Origin: Actinomycetes bacterium
Lineage (GTDB): Bacteria > Actinomycetota > Actinomycetes > Streptosporangiales > Streptosporangiaceae
Direction: 5' to 3'
Length of the DNA stretch: 40,118 nt
NCBI GenBank assembly: GCA_025964575.1
Contig: JAOPYO010000465.1
Span: forward strand, 1-40,118
Below are positions 25,503-33,502 of the stretch, piece after piece. The translations under genes were made by a program, and so were the position numbers. The notes beneath the pieces were generated by a model. The model was not told the DNA's origin. It searched no databases and saw only the letters and a program-made list of their open reading frames with translations. Each line of letters starts with the position of its first letter. The stretch's first letter is position 1.

Positions 25503-26687
25503 ATGCTCGCAGACCAGATGGCAGTGCTGGAGCAGACCCTGTACGACCGGATCGTCCAGCGGCAGCAGCGATGGGCGCGGGAGTCGGACGGGCTCGTCGA
25601 GCCACCGCTGCCCAGCGACATGCTGCAGCCCTGGGAGGTCTTCGACCAGGACCTGTTCGATCTGGAGATGGTGCGTGTCTTCGCGCGCTCCTGGGTGTGG
25701 CTGGGCGATACCGAGGATCTGACCAGCCCCGGCGACTACATCACCGGCCGGATCGGCTCCCAGCAGGTCCTCGCGGTACGACAGGACGACGGCGAGGTCC
25801 TGGGCTTCCTCAACAACTGCCGGCACCGTGCGTCCGGAGTGGCCTTCGAACCGGCCGGGCACTGCAAGGCGTTCGCCTGCCCGTACCACGCCTGGACCTA
25901 CGGACTGGACGGGACGCTGCTCAGCATCCCCGATATGGACCGGATGTACGGCCCGGACTTCCCCAAGGAGCAGTACGGGCTGGTACCGATCCGGATCAAG
26001 GTCGCCTTCGGTAAGCTGGTGTTCGGCTGCCTGTCCCACAAGACGCCGCCGTTCGAGGAGTGGATCGCTCCACTGCTGCCCCGCTACCAGCAGTACGGCA
26101 TCCAGGACTTCCGCCGCTACCACCGGGAGCTCGACCAGACCTATCCGATGAACTGGAAGGTCTTCGTCGAGAACTCCAACGACGACTACCACGTGCGGTT
26201 CGTGCACCGGCGGCTCAACAAGGTCCGCAAGCAGATGGACACGATCGTCCGGTTCGAGGGCCGTACGACCAGCGGCTACAAGCCACACGCCGACAGCTTC
26301 GACATGTCGCAGGGCCGCACCGACCTGGCCGAAGAGGACCTGCGCGGCAGCTACGCCGACTTCGTCTACCCCACCCTCACCCCGCTCCCGTACGCCTCCC
26401 AGCTGATCATGGTGCGGGCCGACCCGATCGCGCCCGACAAGACCCGGCTGGTCTCGCGGATCTACGGCCTCACCGAGGACATCGAGCTGCAGGATCGGGA
26501 GCTCGCCAACCTGGAGCAGACCAACAAGGAGGACACCGACATGGTGACCATCCTGATGGAGAACCTCCGCTCGCCGTTCTACCGGGTGGGCCCGCCCAGC
26601 ACATGGGAGGGCCGCGCCCAGCACATGATGCGGCTCATCCGCCAGGACGCGGCCACGCCCCTGGCCCCCGACGAATTCGCCGACTAG
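25503..26687 (+). CDS. Rieske non-haem iron oxygenase, alpha subunit
   Basis: 394-aa aromatic-ring-hydroxylating-type oxygenase. The Rieske [2Fe-2S] ligands are C106/H108 (NNCRHRA) and C126/H129 (ACPYHAW). The mononuclear iron site is D227 bridge, H230 and H235 (ENSNDDYHVRFVH). The ATG at 25503 is preceded by GGGAGG; an upstream in-frame GTG (25431) lacks one. No ferredoxin or reductase gene lies nearby, so electrons must come from proteins encoded elsewhere. First gene of an eight-gene operon to 34140. It would hydroxylate or N/O-demethylate the substrate before ring opening; which of these cannot be told. Confidence 0.93.
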   Translation: MLADQMAVLEQTLYDRIVQRQQRWARESDGLVEPPLPSDMLQPWEVFDQDLFDLEMVRVFARSWVWLGDTEDLTSPGDYITGRIGSQQVLAVRQDDGEVLGFLNNCRHRASGVAFEPAGHCKAFACPYHAWTYGLDGTLLSIPDMDRMYGPDFPKEQYGLVPIRIKVAFGKLVFGCLSHKTPPFEEWIAPLLPRYQQYGIQDFRRYHRELDQTYPMNWKVFVENSNDDYHVRFVHRRLNKVRKQMDTIVRFEGRTTSGYKPHADSFDMSQGRTDLAEEDLRGSYADFVYPTLTPLPYASQLIMVRADPIAPDKTRLVSRIYGLTEDIELQDRELANLEQTNKEDTDMVTILMENLRSPFYRVGPPSTWEGRAQHMMRLIRQDAATPLAPDEFAD

Positions 26688-26709
26688 ACACCCAAGAAGA
26701 GGAGAAGCC

Positions 26710-27162
26710 GTGCCGACCAAGCTCACCGAGGCGCGTTGGACGCACATCGCGCTGCCCTCAAGCGACCTGGACGCCGCCATCGAGTTCTACACGACCATGA
26801 CACCGCTTGTCGTGGTCGCCACCCATCAGGACGAGGCAGGCCGCAACGCCTGGCTGTCCAACGACAAGCAGGTCGAGACACCGTTCGTGCTCGTCCTGGT
26901 CGAGTTCGCCAAGGACAAGGGAAAGCAGCAGCCGCAGCTGTCCCCCTTCGCGCACCTGGGCATGGAGGTGCCCAACCGCTCGGACGTGGACGCCATCGCC
27001 GAACGCGCCAGGGGACTGGGCTGCCTGCACTGGGAACCGATGGACATGCCACCCCCCGTCGGTTACATCTGCGCCCTGAAGGACCCCGACGGCAACGTCA
27101 TCGAGATCTCCCACAACCAGCAGGTCTTCGAGGAAGTTCGCAAGCTGTGGGGCCGGACCTGA
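26710..27162 (+). CDS. VOC-superfamily metalloprotein
   Basis: 150-aa glyoxalase/extradiol-dioxygenase-like protein with a full set of metal ligands: H12 (WTHIALPSSD), H82 (FAHLGMEVP) and E132 (DPDGNVIEISHN). The GTG start has AAGAGGAG upstream. Placed directly after the Rieske oxygenase, it could open a hydroxylated ring or rearrange the product. It is distinct from the tandem pair at 22608-23403 and is the most likely of the four VOC proteins here to be a metal enzyme. Confidence 0.85.
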   Translation: MPTKLTEARWTHIALPSSDLDAAIEFYTTMTPLVVVATHQDEAGRNAWLSNDKQVETPFVLVLVEFAKDKGKQQPQLSPFAHLGMEVPNRSDVDAIAERARGLGCLHWEPMDMPPPVGYICALKDPDGNVIEISHNQQVFEEVRKLWGRT

Positions 27163-27536
27163 CCCTGGAGGCGGTCGAACGGTACGTCGCCGCGCTCAAC
27201 ACCGGTGACGCCGACCGGATAGCCGCCTGCGTCAGCCCGGACTTCCACAACGAGCACACCTCGGCGGCCGGCCGCAGCCTGCGCGGCCGCGACGCGTACC
27301 GGACCGCCCTCGATGGATTCCTCAGCGAGTTCGAGGACCTTCGCTACGAGGTCGAAGACCTCATCGTCGAAGGCGACCGGGCCGCCGTGGCATACCGGAT
27401 GACCTTCCGCCTGCGCGGCACCCCGGTGCTGATCCGCGGCATGTTCCGGATCCGCGTCGAGGCCGGCCTGCTCGCCCACCGCGTCGACTACTGGGACGGT
27501 GCCGATTTCGCCCGGCAGACCGCCCCCTCAAGCTGA
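27147..27536 (+). CDS. SnoaL/NTF2-like protein
   Basis: 129-aa protein with the SnoaL-like cone fold: LTLEAVERYVAALNTGDADRIAACVSPDFHNEHT at the start, then GRDAYRTALDGFLSEFEDLRYEVEDLIVEGDRAAVAYRMTF. The GTG start overlaps the VOC end by 16 bases; GAGGAAG lies about ten bases before it. The fold is shared by polyketide cyclases, delta-5-ketosteroid isomerase and the beta subunits of ring-hydroxylating dioxygenases. Lying two genes after a Rieske alpha subunit that has no beta subunit, it might associate with it, but its sequence looks like SnoaL rather than a classical beta subunit. An isomerase/hydratase role is equally possible. Confidence 0.75.
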   Translation: MGPDLTLEAVERYVAALNTGDADRIAACVSPDFHNEHTSAAGRSLRGRDAYRTALDGFLSEFEDLRYEVEDLIVEGDRAAVAYRMTFRLRGTPVLIRGMFRIRVEAGLLAHRVDYWDGADFARQTAPSS

Positions 27537-27553
27537 CCACCGAAAGGAAACAC

Positions 27554-28330
27554 GTGTCCCCCTCCGCTATCGGAGCGGCCAAACTCCGCCGCATGAACCG
27601 CATGTTCGGCACCGACGGCCGGGCCCTCTTCGTCGCCATCGACCACGCCGCCTACATGGGCGCAGGCCCGCCACTCGGCGAGCCCATGCACGAGATCGCC
27701 GCGGGCCGCCCCGACGGGGTGCTCGCCACCTGGCACCTGGCCCGCGAATACGCGGCGGAGTTCGCCCAGGCCGGGCTGGTGCTCCGGGTCGACGGCGGCT
27801 CCTCCGAACTCGGCGACATGCCGGCCGATGACCTCAACGACCTGCTGTACGGCGCCGAGCACGCCGCCAGGATCGGCGCGGACTGCGTCGTCGTCCTGGC
27901 CTTCCCCGGTGCCCCCGACGAGCACCTGTCGCTCAAGCGACTGGCCCGGCTCTGTGCCGAGTGCGAAGTGCTCGGCCTGCCGGTGATGGCCGAGATGATC
28001 CCCGGCGGCTGGGGCAGGGCCGTGCCGTGGACCACCGAGAGTGTCGCGCGGGCGGCCAGGATCGGTGTCGAGCTGGGCGCGGACATCATCAAGACCGTCT
28101 GCCCCGGACCGGCCGAGGAATTCGCCGCCGTGGTGGCGCAGTGCCCGGCGCCGGTCGTGGCACTGGGCGGCCCGAAGATGAAGACCGAGGACGAGGCGGT
28201 CGCCCTCGCCGAGGGCGTCGTCCGCGCCGGGGCGGCCGGAGTCGCGTTCGGCCGCAACGTCTGGGGCTCGGAGAAACCGCGCCAGATGGTCGAGCGGCTG
28301 CGCGCCGCCGTGCACGGAGGCACCGCATGA
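27554..28330 (+). CDS. Class I (Schiff-base) aldolase, DeoC/FbaB-LsrF-like
   Basis: 258-aa TIM-barrel aldolase. D30 and H31 lie in FVAIDHAAYMG, the Schiff-base lysine is K180 in DIIKTVCPGPAEEF, and the phosphate-binding end reads PVVALGGPKMKTEDEA followed by GAAGVAFGRNVW. These are the motifs of the DhnA/FbaB/LsrF group, which joins or splits C3 units on phosphorylated sugars or amino-heptulosonate-type substrates. The GTG has AAAGGAAA upstream; the stop overlaps hyuA (ATGA). With the kinase at 21284 it suggests that a phosphorylated ketose-like intermediate is split into two aldehydes or a triose phosphate. Confidence 0.85.
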   Translation: MSPSAIGAAKLRRMNRMFGTDGRALFVAIDHAAYMGAGPPLGEPMHEIAAGRPDGVLATWHLAREYAAEFAQAGLVLRVDGGSSELGDMPADDLNDLLYGAEHAARIGADCVVVLAFPGAPDEHLSLKRLARLCAECEVLGLPVMAEMIPGGWGRAVPWTTESVARAARIGVELGADIIKTVCPGPAEEFAAVVAQCPAPVVALGGPKMKTEDEAVALAEGVVRAGAAGVAFGRNVWGSEKPRQMVERLRAAVHGGTA

Positions 28331-30411
28331 CCGACTGGCGGCTCGCCGTCGACATCGGTGGCACCTTCACCGACGTCGTCCTGCTGGACGCCGACTCCGG
28401 GAACGTCGTGGTGGAGAAGACGCTCACCACCCCTGCGGCGCCCCTCGGCGGGGTCCGCGAGGGCCTCATGTCCGCACTGGCGAAGGCCGGCGTCGCGCCC
28501 GGCGACATCCAGCGCCCGATCGTGCACGCCACCACACTCATCACCAACGCCCTCATCGAAGGCAAGACCGGGCGTGCCGCGCTGGTGACCACACGGGGCT
28601 TCGGGGACACCCTGGAGATCCGCAGCGAGCACCGGTACGACATGTACGACCTGCAGATCGAGTTCCCGGCCCCGCCGATCCCGCGTGAACTGGTCTTCGA
28701 ACTGGACGAGCGGACCTCGGCCACCGGCCGCGTGCTCCGCGCGCCCGCCGAGGCCGACCTGGACGCGCTGGCCGGCCAGCTCGCCGAAGCGAAGGTGGAG
28801 GCGGTGGCGGTCTGCCTGCTGAACTCCTACGCGGACGCCTCGAACGAGCGGGCCACCGCGGAGGGCCTGGCCAAACGGCTTGGAGTGCCGGTCTGCGCCT
28901 CGTCGGAGGTGACCCCGCAACTCCGCGAATACCCGCGGATGATCACCACGGCCTGTAACGCCGCCACCATGCCCGTCATCGGCCCCTACCTCACCGAACT
29001 GGAGCGCTGGCTGGCCGACACCGGGTTCGGCGCGTCGGTCCTGATGATGCTCTCCAACGGCGGCGTCGTCTCGGCCGCCGACGCCCGCAAGGTGCCGATC
29101 CGGCTGGTCGAGTCCGGCCCGGCCGCGGGCGCCCTCGCCGGGGTCTGGTACGCCCGGCGCCTCGGCGAGGAGCGGCTGTTCTGTTTCGACCTGGGCGGCA
29201 CGACCGCCAAGTCGTGCCTGATCGAGGACTACCAGCCGGAGCTCACCACCGAGTTCGAGGTGGCCCGGGTCTACCGGTTCAAGAAGGGCTCGGGCTATCC
29301 CTGCTCGGTGCCGTCGGTGGACCTGGTCGAGATCGGCGCGGGCGGCGGGAGCCTGGCCAGGATCGACGCGCTCGGCCTGCTCAAGGTGGGCCCGGACTCG
29401 GCCGGAGCCGACCCGGGACCGGTCAGCTATGGGCGCGGCGGCACAGTGCCCGCGACCACGGACGCAGACCTCGTCATGGGGCTGCTCGACCCGGCGTACT
29501 TCCTCGGCGGCGAGATGCCACTCGACCTCGCCGCCGCCAGAGCCGCGTTCGCGCCGCTCGCCGGGGGACTGGGCACCGGCATCGACGAGGCCGCGGTCGG
29601 CGTCTACGAGGTGATCAACCAGAACATGGCGGCGGCGGCCCGCATGCACGCGGTCGAACGCGGCATCGACCTGCGAGGGGTCTCCCTGATCGCGTTCGGC
29701 GGTGCCGGCCCGGTGCACGCCTGCGCGGTGGCCGGGCTACTGGAGTCGCCCCGGGTGATCTTCCCTGTCAACGCGAGCGTCCTGTCGGCCTTCGGCACCC
29801 TCGTCAGCCCCGTCCGTATCGACCTGGCCCGCAGCATGGTCCGCACACTCACCCCGGACACCGTCGCCGACCGCGACGCCCTGCTGGAACAGATGCGCGA
29901 AGAGGGGCGGCGGATCCTCTCCGCCGCCGGCGCGGACGTCGCCGGCGTGCGTTTCCGGTACGGCCTGGACGCCCGGTACGCCGGGCAGGGCAACGAGATC
30001 ACCGTCTGGGTCGGCGAGGGCGACACCTGGCCGGTCTCCCCGGACGAGACCGCCGAACTCTTCCACCAGGCCTACGAGAAGGTCTACGGGCTGCGGATCA
30101 CCGGCATCCCCGTCGAGGTCGTCACCTGGCGGGTCGCCGCCTGGTCGGAGCCACCCGGCTTCGAGAGCCCCTCCATCCCGGCCGCCGAGGGCCCGGCGGA
30201 ACCGTACGGCACCCGTGCCGCCCGGTACGGCCGCGACACCGTCGCCATGGACGTGTCGATCTACCGCCGTGCCGACCTGCGCGCCGGGCACACCTTCGCC
30301 GGGCCCGCCCTGGTCGAGGAACGGGAGACCACCTCCGTGATCCTGTCCGGCTGGTCCTGCACCGTCGCCGACGACGGTTCGATCATCGCTACCCGGGAGG
30401 TCGCCTCATGA
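28327..30411 (+). CDS. hyuA: Hydantoinase/oxoprolinase family protein, subunit A
   Basis: 694-aa ATP-using subunit of the HyuA/acetone carboxylase beta/5-oxoprolinase family. Actin-like ATPase motifs DIGGTFTDVV (9-18) and FDLGGTTAKS (287-296) are intact, along with ATTLITNALIEGKTGRAALVTTRGFGDTLEI and ESGPAAGALAG. The HyuAB pair opens cyclic amides (hydantoins, 5-oxoproline, caprolactam) at the cost of ATP, or in other members carboxylates ketones. ATGA overlaps on both sides bind it to the aldolase and hyuB. No carboxylase gamma subunit is present, so lactam or imide hydrolysis is favoured over acetone carboxylation. Substrate unknown. Confidence 0.92.
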   Translation: MTDWRLAVDIGGTFTDVVLLDADSGNVVVEKTLTTPAAPLGGVREGLMSALAKAGVAPGDIQRPIVHATTLITNALIEGKTGRAALVTTRGFGDTLEIRSEHRYDMYDLQIEFPAPPIPRELVFELDERTSATGRVLRAPAEADLDALAGQLAEAKVEAVAVCLLNSYADASNERATAEGLAKRLGVPVCASSEVTPQLREYPRMITTACNAATMPVIGPYLTELERWLADTGFGASVLMMLSNGGVVSAADARKVPIRLVESGPAAGALAGVWYARRLGEERLFCFDLGGTTAKSCLIEDYQPELTTEFEVARVYRFKKGSGYPCSVPSVDLVEIGAGGGSLARIDALGLLKVGPDSAGADPGPVSYGRGGTVPATTDADLVMGLLDPAYFLGGEMPLDLAAARAAFAPLAGGLGTGIDEAAVGVYEVINQNMAAAARMHAVERGIDLRGVSLIAFGGAGPVHACAVAGLLESPRVIFPVNASVLSAFGTLVSPVRIDLARSMVRTLTPDTVADRDALLEQMREEGRRILSAAGADVAGVRFRYGLDARYAGQGNEITVWVGEGDTWPVSPDETAELFHQAYEKVYGLRITGIPVEVVTWRVAAWSEPPGFESPSIPAAEGPAEPYGTRAARYGRDTVAMDVSIYRRADLRAGHTFAGPALVEERETTSVILSGWSCTVADDGSIIATREVAS

Positions 30412-31970
30412 GCAGGTCTTTCGACTCCATCGAGCTTGAGGTGCTGTGGAGCTCGCTGATCTCCACGGTCAACGAGCAGGCGCGGGCGCTCCAGCGATCG
30501 GCGTTCAGCCCGATCGTGCGGGAGGCCGGAGACCTGGCCAACGCGCTGTTCGACCGGCGGGCCCGGATGGTCGCCCAGGCCGTCACCGGCACGCCCGGCC
30601 ACATCAACTCACTGGCCATCGCGGTAAGCCACATCCTCGAGGTGTATCCCGTCGACTCCCTCGAACCCGGCGACGTGTTGATCACCAACGACCCGTACAA
30701 GACCGCCGGACAACTGCTCGACGTCACCGTGCTGGTCCCGGTCTTCCGGGGCGCCAGGGTGGTCGCGTTCTTCGGCTCGACGATCCACCACACCGACGTC
30801 GGAGGCTACGGCATCGGCGCCGGCGCCCGTGACGTGTTCGAAGAGGGACTGTGGATCCCCATCACCAAACTGATGGTGAAGGGGGAGCGGTCCGCACCCG
30901 TCTGGGACTTCATCCTGGCCAACGTGCGGCAGCCCACCCACATGGCCGGCGACCTGCACGCCCAGATCGCCTCCGGTGAGGTGGGGGCCCAGCGGCTGCG
31001 GACGCTGCTGGACTCCTACCGGCTCGACGACATCGAAGACCTCGCCGATGTGATCATCGAACGGTCGGAGGAAGCCACCCGCAAGGCCATCCGGGAACTG
31101 CCCGTGGGCACCTACGAGGCCACCTCCGTACTCGACCTGGCGGACGGCTCAGAGATCACCATCGCCGTGTCCGTGCAGATCGACGCGGACGCCGGCGAGA
31201 TCCTCGTCGACTACGCCGGCTCCTCGGGGGCCAGCCCCTACGGCATCAACGTGGTGAAGAACTACACCCACGCCTACACCACGTTCACACTGCGCAGCCT
31301 GCTCAACCCGGAGATCCCCAACAACGCCGGATCGCTGGCACCCATCAAGGTGGAAGCGCCGGAAGGCAGCATCGTCAACGCGGTACCCCCGTCGCCGTGC
31401 ACGGCCCGGCACGTCGTCGGGATGTTCCTGCCCATGCCGCTGCTGGGCGCCATGTCCGCCGTACTCCCGGACGCGGTGATGGCCGAAGGATCGGCCGCGG
31501 TATGGACCATGCAGGTCAGCGGACACCACGACGATGGCCGGCCGTTCATCACCGCGATGTTCACCTACGCCGGAGGTGTCGGCGCCCGGGCCACCAAGGC
31601 CGGGCTCTCCGCCACCTCCTACCCCACCGGCGTCTCCGCCGTCCCGGTTGAGGTCGTGGAGGCGTCGGCACCGATCCGGTTCCTGCGCAAGGAACTGCGC
31701 CGCGGTTCCGGCGGCAACGGACGGCAGCGGGGCGGACTCGGCCAGCTGATCGAATTCACCGTCGACTCCACGTCGCCGTGGGTCCTCAACGCGGTGACCA
31801 GCCGGCTGGTCCGCGGCCCGCTCGGGGTCTTCGGCGGCGAACCGGGCGCCACCGGGAAGTTCCTGGTCAATGGCGAACCAGTCCGCACCCAGGCTCGCAT
31901 CACCCTGCAGCCCGGTGACGTCGTACGGCTCGAACTGCCCGGCGGCGGCGGGTATGGATCGGCGGAGTGA
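30408..31970 (+). CDS. hyuB: Hydantoinase/oxoprolinase family protein, subunit B
   Basis: 520-aa partner of HyuA. The family motif HHTDVGG lies at 127-133, preceded by the conserved GDVLITNDPYKTAGQLLDVTVLVPVF; the C-terminal GSGGNGRQRGGLGQLIEF and PGDVVRLELPGGGGYG close are diagnostic for HyuB/5-oxoprolinase C-terminal halves. ATG start overlaps hyuA stop; its own stop overlaps the ligase start. A and B together should form the active complex. Confidence 0.92.
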   Translation: MSRSFDSIELEVLWSSLISTVNEQARALQRSAFSPIVREAGDLANALFDRRARMVAQAVTGTPGHINSLAIAVSHILEVYPVDSLEPGDVLITNDPYKTAGQLLDVTVLVPVFRGARVVAFFGSTIHHTDVGGYGIGAGARDVFEEGLWIPITKLMVKGERSAPVWDFILANVRQPTHMAGDLHAQIASGEVGAQRLRTLLDSYRLDDIEDLADVIIERSEEATRKAIRELPVGTYEATSVLDLADGSEITIAVSVQIDADAGEILVDYAGSSGASPYGINVVKNYTHAYTTFTLRSLLNPEIPNNAGSLAPIKVEAPEGSIVNAVPPSPCTARHVVGMFLPMPLLGAMSAVLPDAVMAEGSAAVWTMQVSGHHDDGRPFITAMFTYAGGVGARATKAGLSATSYPTGVSAVPVEVVEASAPIRFLRKELRRGSGGNGRQRGGLGQLIEFTVDSTSPWVLNAVTSRLVRGPLGVFGGEPGATGKFLVNGEPVRTQARITLQPGDVVRLELPGGGGYGSAE

Positions 31971-33502
31971 TCGAACGCCCCGCGACGCTCCCCATGCCGG
32001 CCACGTTCGCCGTGCGGTGGCGGGACACCGTCACCGCGCGGCACGACGCGCTCTTCCTGCTGTTCGAGGGGCCATCCGGAACGGTGACCCGATGGACCTA
32101 CGGCCAATTCGACGCGCTGGTCACACGGGTGGCGGGCGGCCTCGCCGCACGGGGAGTCGGCCCAGGGGACCGGGTCGGCCTGGCGCTGCGCAACTCACCG
32201 GCGTTCGTCGCGCTCTGGCTGGCCTGCGCCCGGCTGGGCGCGGCCATGGTCGCCTCGGACCCTTCAGCCGCCACACCGGAACTGGCCGTGCAGCTCACGC
32301 GGACCCGCGCCCGGCTCGGGGTGTGCGCCCCGCAACGTTCCCCGGTCTACCGCGCCGCGGCCGACCGGGCGGGAGTGCCGGTCATCGAGGTCTCCGAGGA
32401 CGACACCTCCCTGGAGGTCCTGTCCGGGCCCGCCATGGAGGCCGAGACCCCCCACCCGGATGACCTGCTCGGCCTGATGTTCACCTCGGGCACCACCTCC
32501 GCGCCCAAGTGCGTGATGGTCACCCAGGCCAACTACGCGTTCACGGGCGACGTAATGGCGGCCGCCGCCGCGCTCCGCTGCGACGACCGATACCTGGTCG
32601 TGCTGCCGCTGTTCCACGCGAACGCCCAGTACTACTCGTTCGCGCCGGCCATCGCGGCCGGGGCGAGCGTGGCACTGATGCACACGTTCTCCGCGAGCGG
32701 GTTCCTGACCCAGGCCGCCCGGCACGAGGCCACCCACGCCAGCCTGTTCGCCGCCCCGATGCGGATGATCCTCGCACGTGGCGTGCCGGTGCCCGGGCTG
32801 CGGCTGACGCACTGCTGGTACGCCCAGAACCTCACCTCCGAGCAGTACGAGGCGATGACCCGGCTGCTCGGCTGCCGTCCCCGCCAGCTCTACGGCATGA
32901 CCGAGACCATCCCGGCCGTGCTGACCAACCGGGCGGTCGCGCCGGTGCCCGCCTCGATGGGGCAGGTCACGCTCGGCTGCGAACTGCGCGTCGCCGACCC
33001 CGCCACCGGCGACCCCGTCCCACCGGGCTCGGAGGGCGACCTCCTGGTCCGGGGCGTCCCCGGGCGCACCATCTTCGCCGGCTACCTCGACGAACCGGAG
33101 ACCACCCAGGCCTCCTTCCGTACCCTTGGCCGGCAGGAGTGGTTCGTCACCGGCGACCGCGGCACGGTCGATGCCGAAGGGAACGTCTTCTTCGCCGGGC
33201 GCGGCGGCGACGTGCTCAAGGTGGCGGGGGAGAACGTCTCGGTGGTCGAGATCGAGGCGGTGCTGGCCGAGCATCCCGGAGTGTTCGAGGCGGCCGTGCT
33301 CGGGGAGCCCGACCCGGTCCGCGACGAGGTGCCGGTGGCCTATGTCGTGCCCCGGCCCGGCGCGGACCTGAACGATTTGCCCGAGTGGTGCGCGGCGCGA
33401 CTGGCCAAGGCCAAACGGCCGGTCCGCTTCGAGCGGGTGGACGCACTGCCCCGTACCTCCGTCGGCAAGATCCGCAAGTTCCTGCTCCGGAGCGGCGAAT
33501 GA
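31967..33502 (+). CDS. AMP-forming acyl-CoA ligase
   Basis: 511-aa ANL-superfamily ligase, converting a carboxylic acid to its CoA thioester through an adenylate. P-loop MFTSGTTSAPK (171-181), YGMTET (309-314), hinge/adenosine region WFVTGDRGTVDAEGNVFFAGRGGDVLKVAGENVS and catalytic lysine K501 (SVGKIRK). It resembles the crotonobetaine/carnitine-CoA ligase group in overall pattern. GTG start overlapping hyuB. It probably activates the acid released by ring opening or by the aldehyde dehydrogenase. Confidence 0.9.
   Translation: MIERPATLPMPATFAVRWRDTVTARHDALFLLFEGPSGTVTRWTYGQFDALVTRVAGGLAARGVGPGDRVGLALRNSPAFVALWLACARLGAAMVASDPSAATPELAVQLTRTRARLGVCAPQRSPVYRAAADRAGVPVIEVSEDDTSLEVLSGPAMEAETPHPDDLLGLMFTSGTTSAPKCVMVTQANYAFTGDVMAAAAALRCDDRYLVVLPLFHANAQYYSFAPAIAAGASVALMHTFSASGFLTQAARHEATHASLFAAPMRMILARGVPVPGLRLTHCWYAQNLTSEQYEAMTRLLGCRPRQLYGMTETIPAVLTNRAVAPVPASMGQVTLGCELRVADPATGDPVPPGSEGDLLVRGVPGRTIFAGYLDEPETTQASFRTLGRQEWFVTGDRGTVDAEGNVFFAGRGGDVLKVAGENVSVVEIEAVLAEHPGVFEAAVLGEPDPVRDEVPVAYVVPRPGADLNDLPEWCAARLAKAKRPVRFERVDALPRTSVGKIRKFLLRSGE

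Noticed and set aside
20274..28330. AI-2 (LsrK/LsrF-like) quorum-signal processing set
   Set aside because: The kinase and aldolase belong to the same broad families as LsrK and LsrF, but the importer is BMP-type, not LsrACDB, and no LsrR or LsrG-like gene is seen.
27652..29718. Long open frame of 688 codons on the minus strand opposite the aldolase and hyuA
   Set aside because: The translation is low-complexity (Arg/Gly/His/Asp-rich) with no family motif, and it is antisense to genes with clear catalytic motifs. It is a by-product of high GC.
28327..31970. Acetone carboxylase
   Set aside because: HyuA and HyuB resemble its beta and alpha subunits, but no gamma subunit gene follows and the flanking genes point to ring or amide chemistry.
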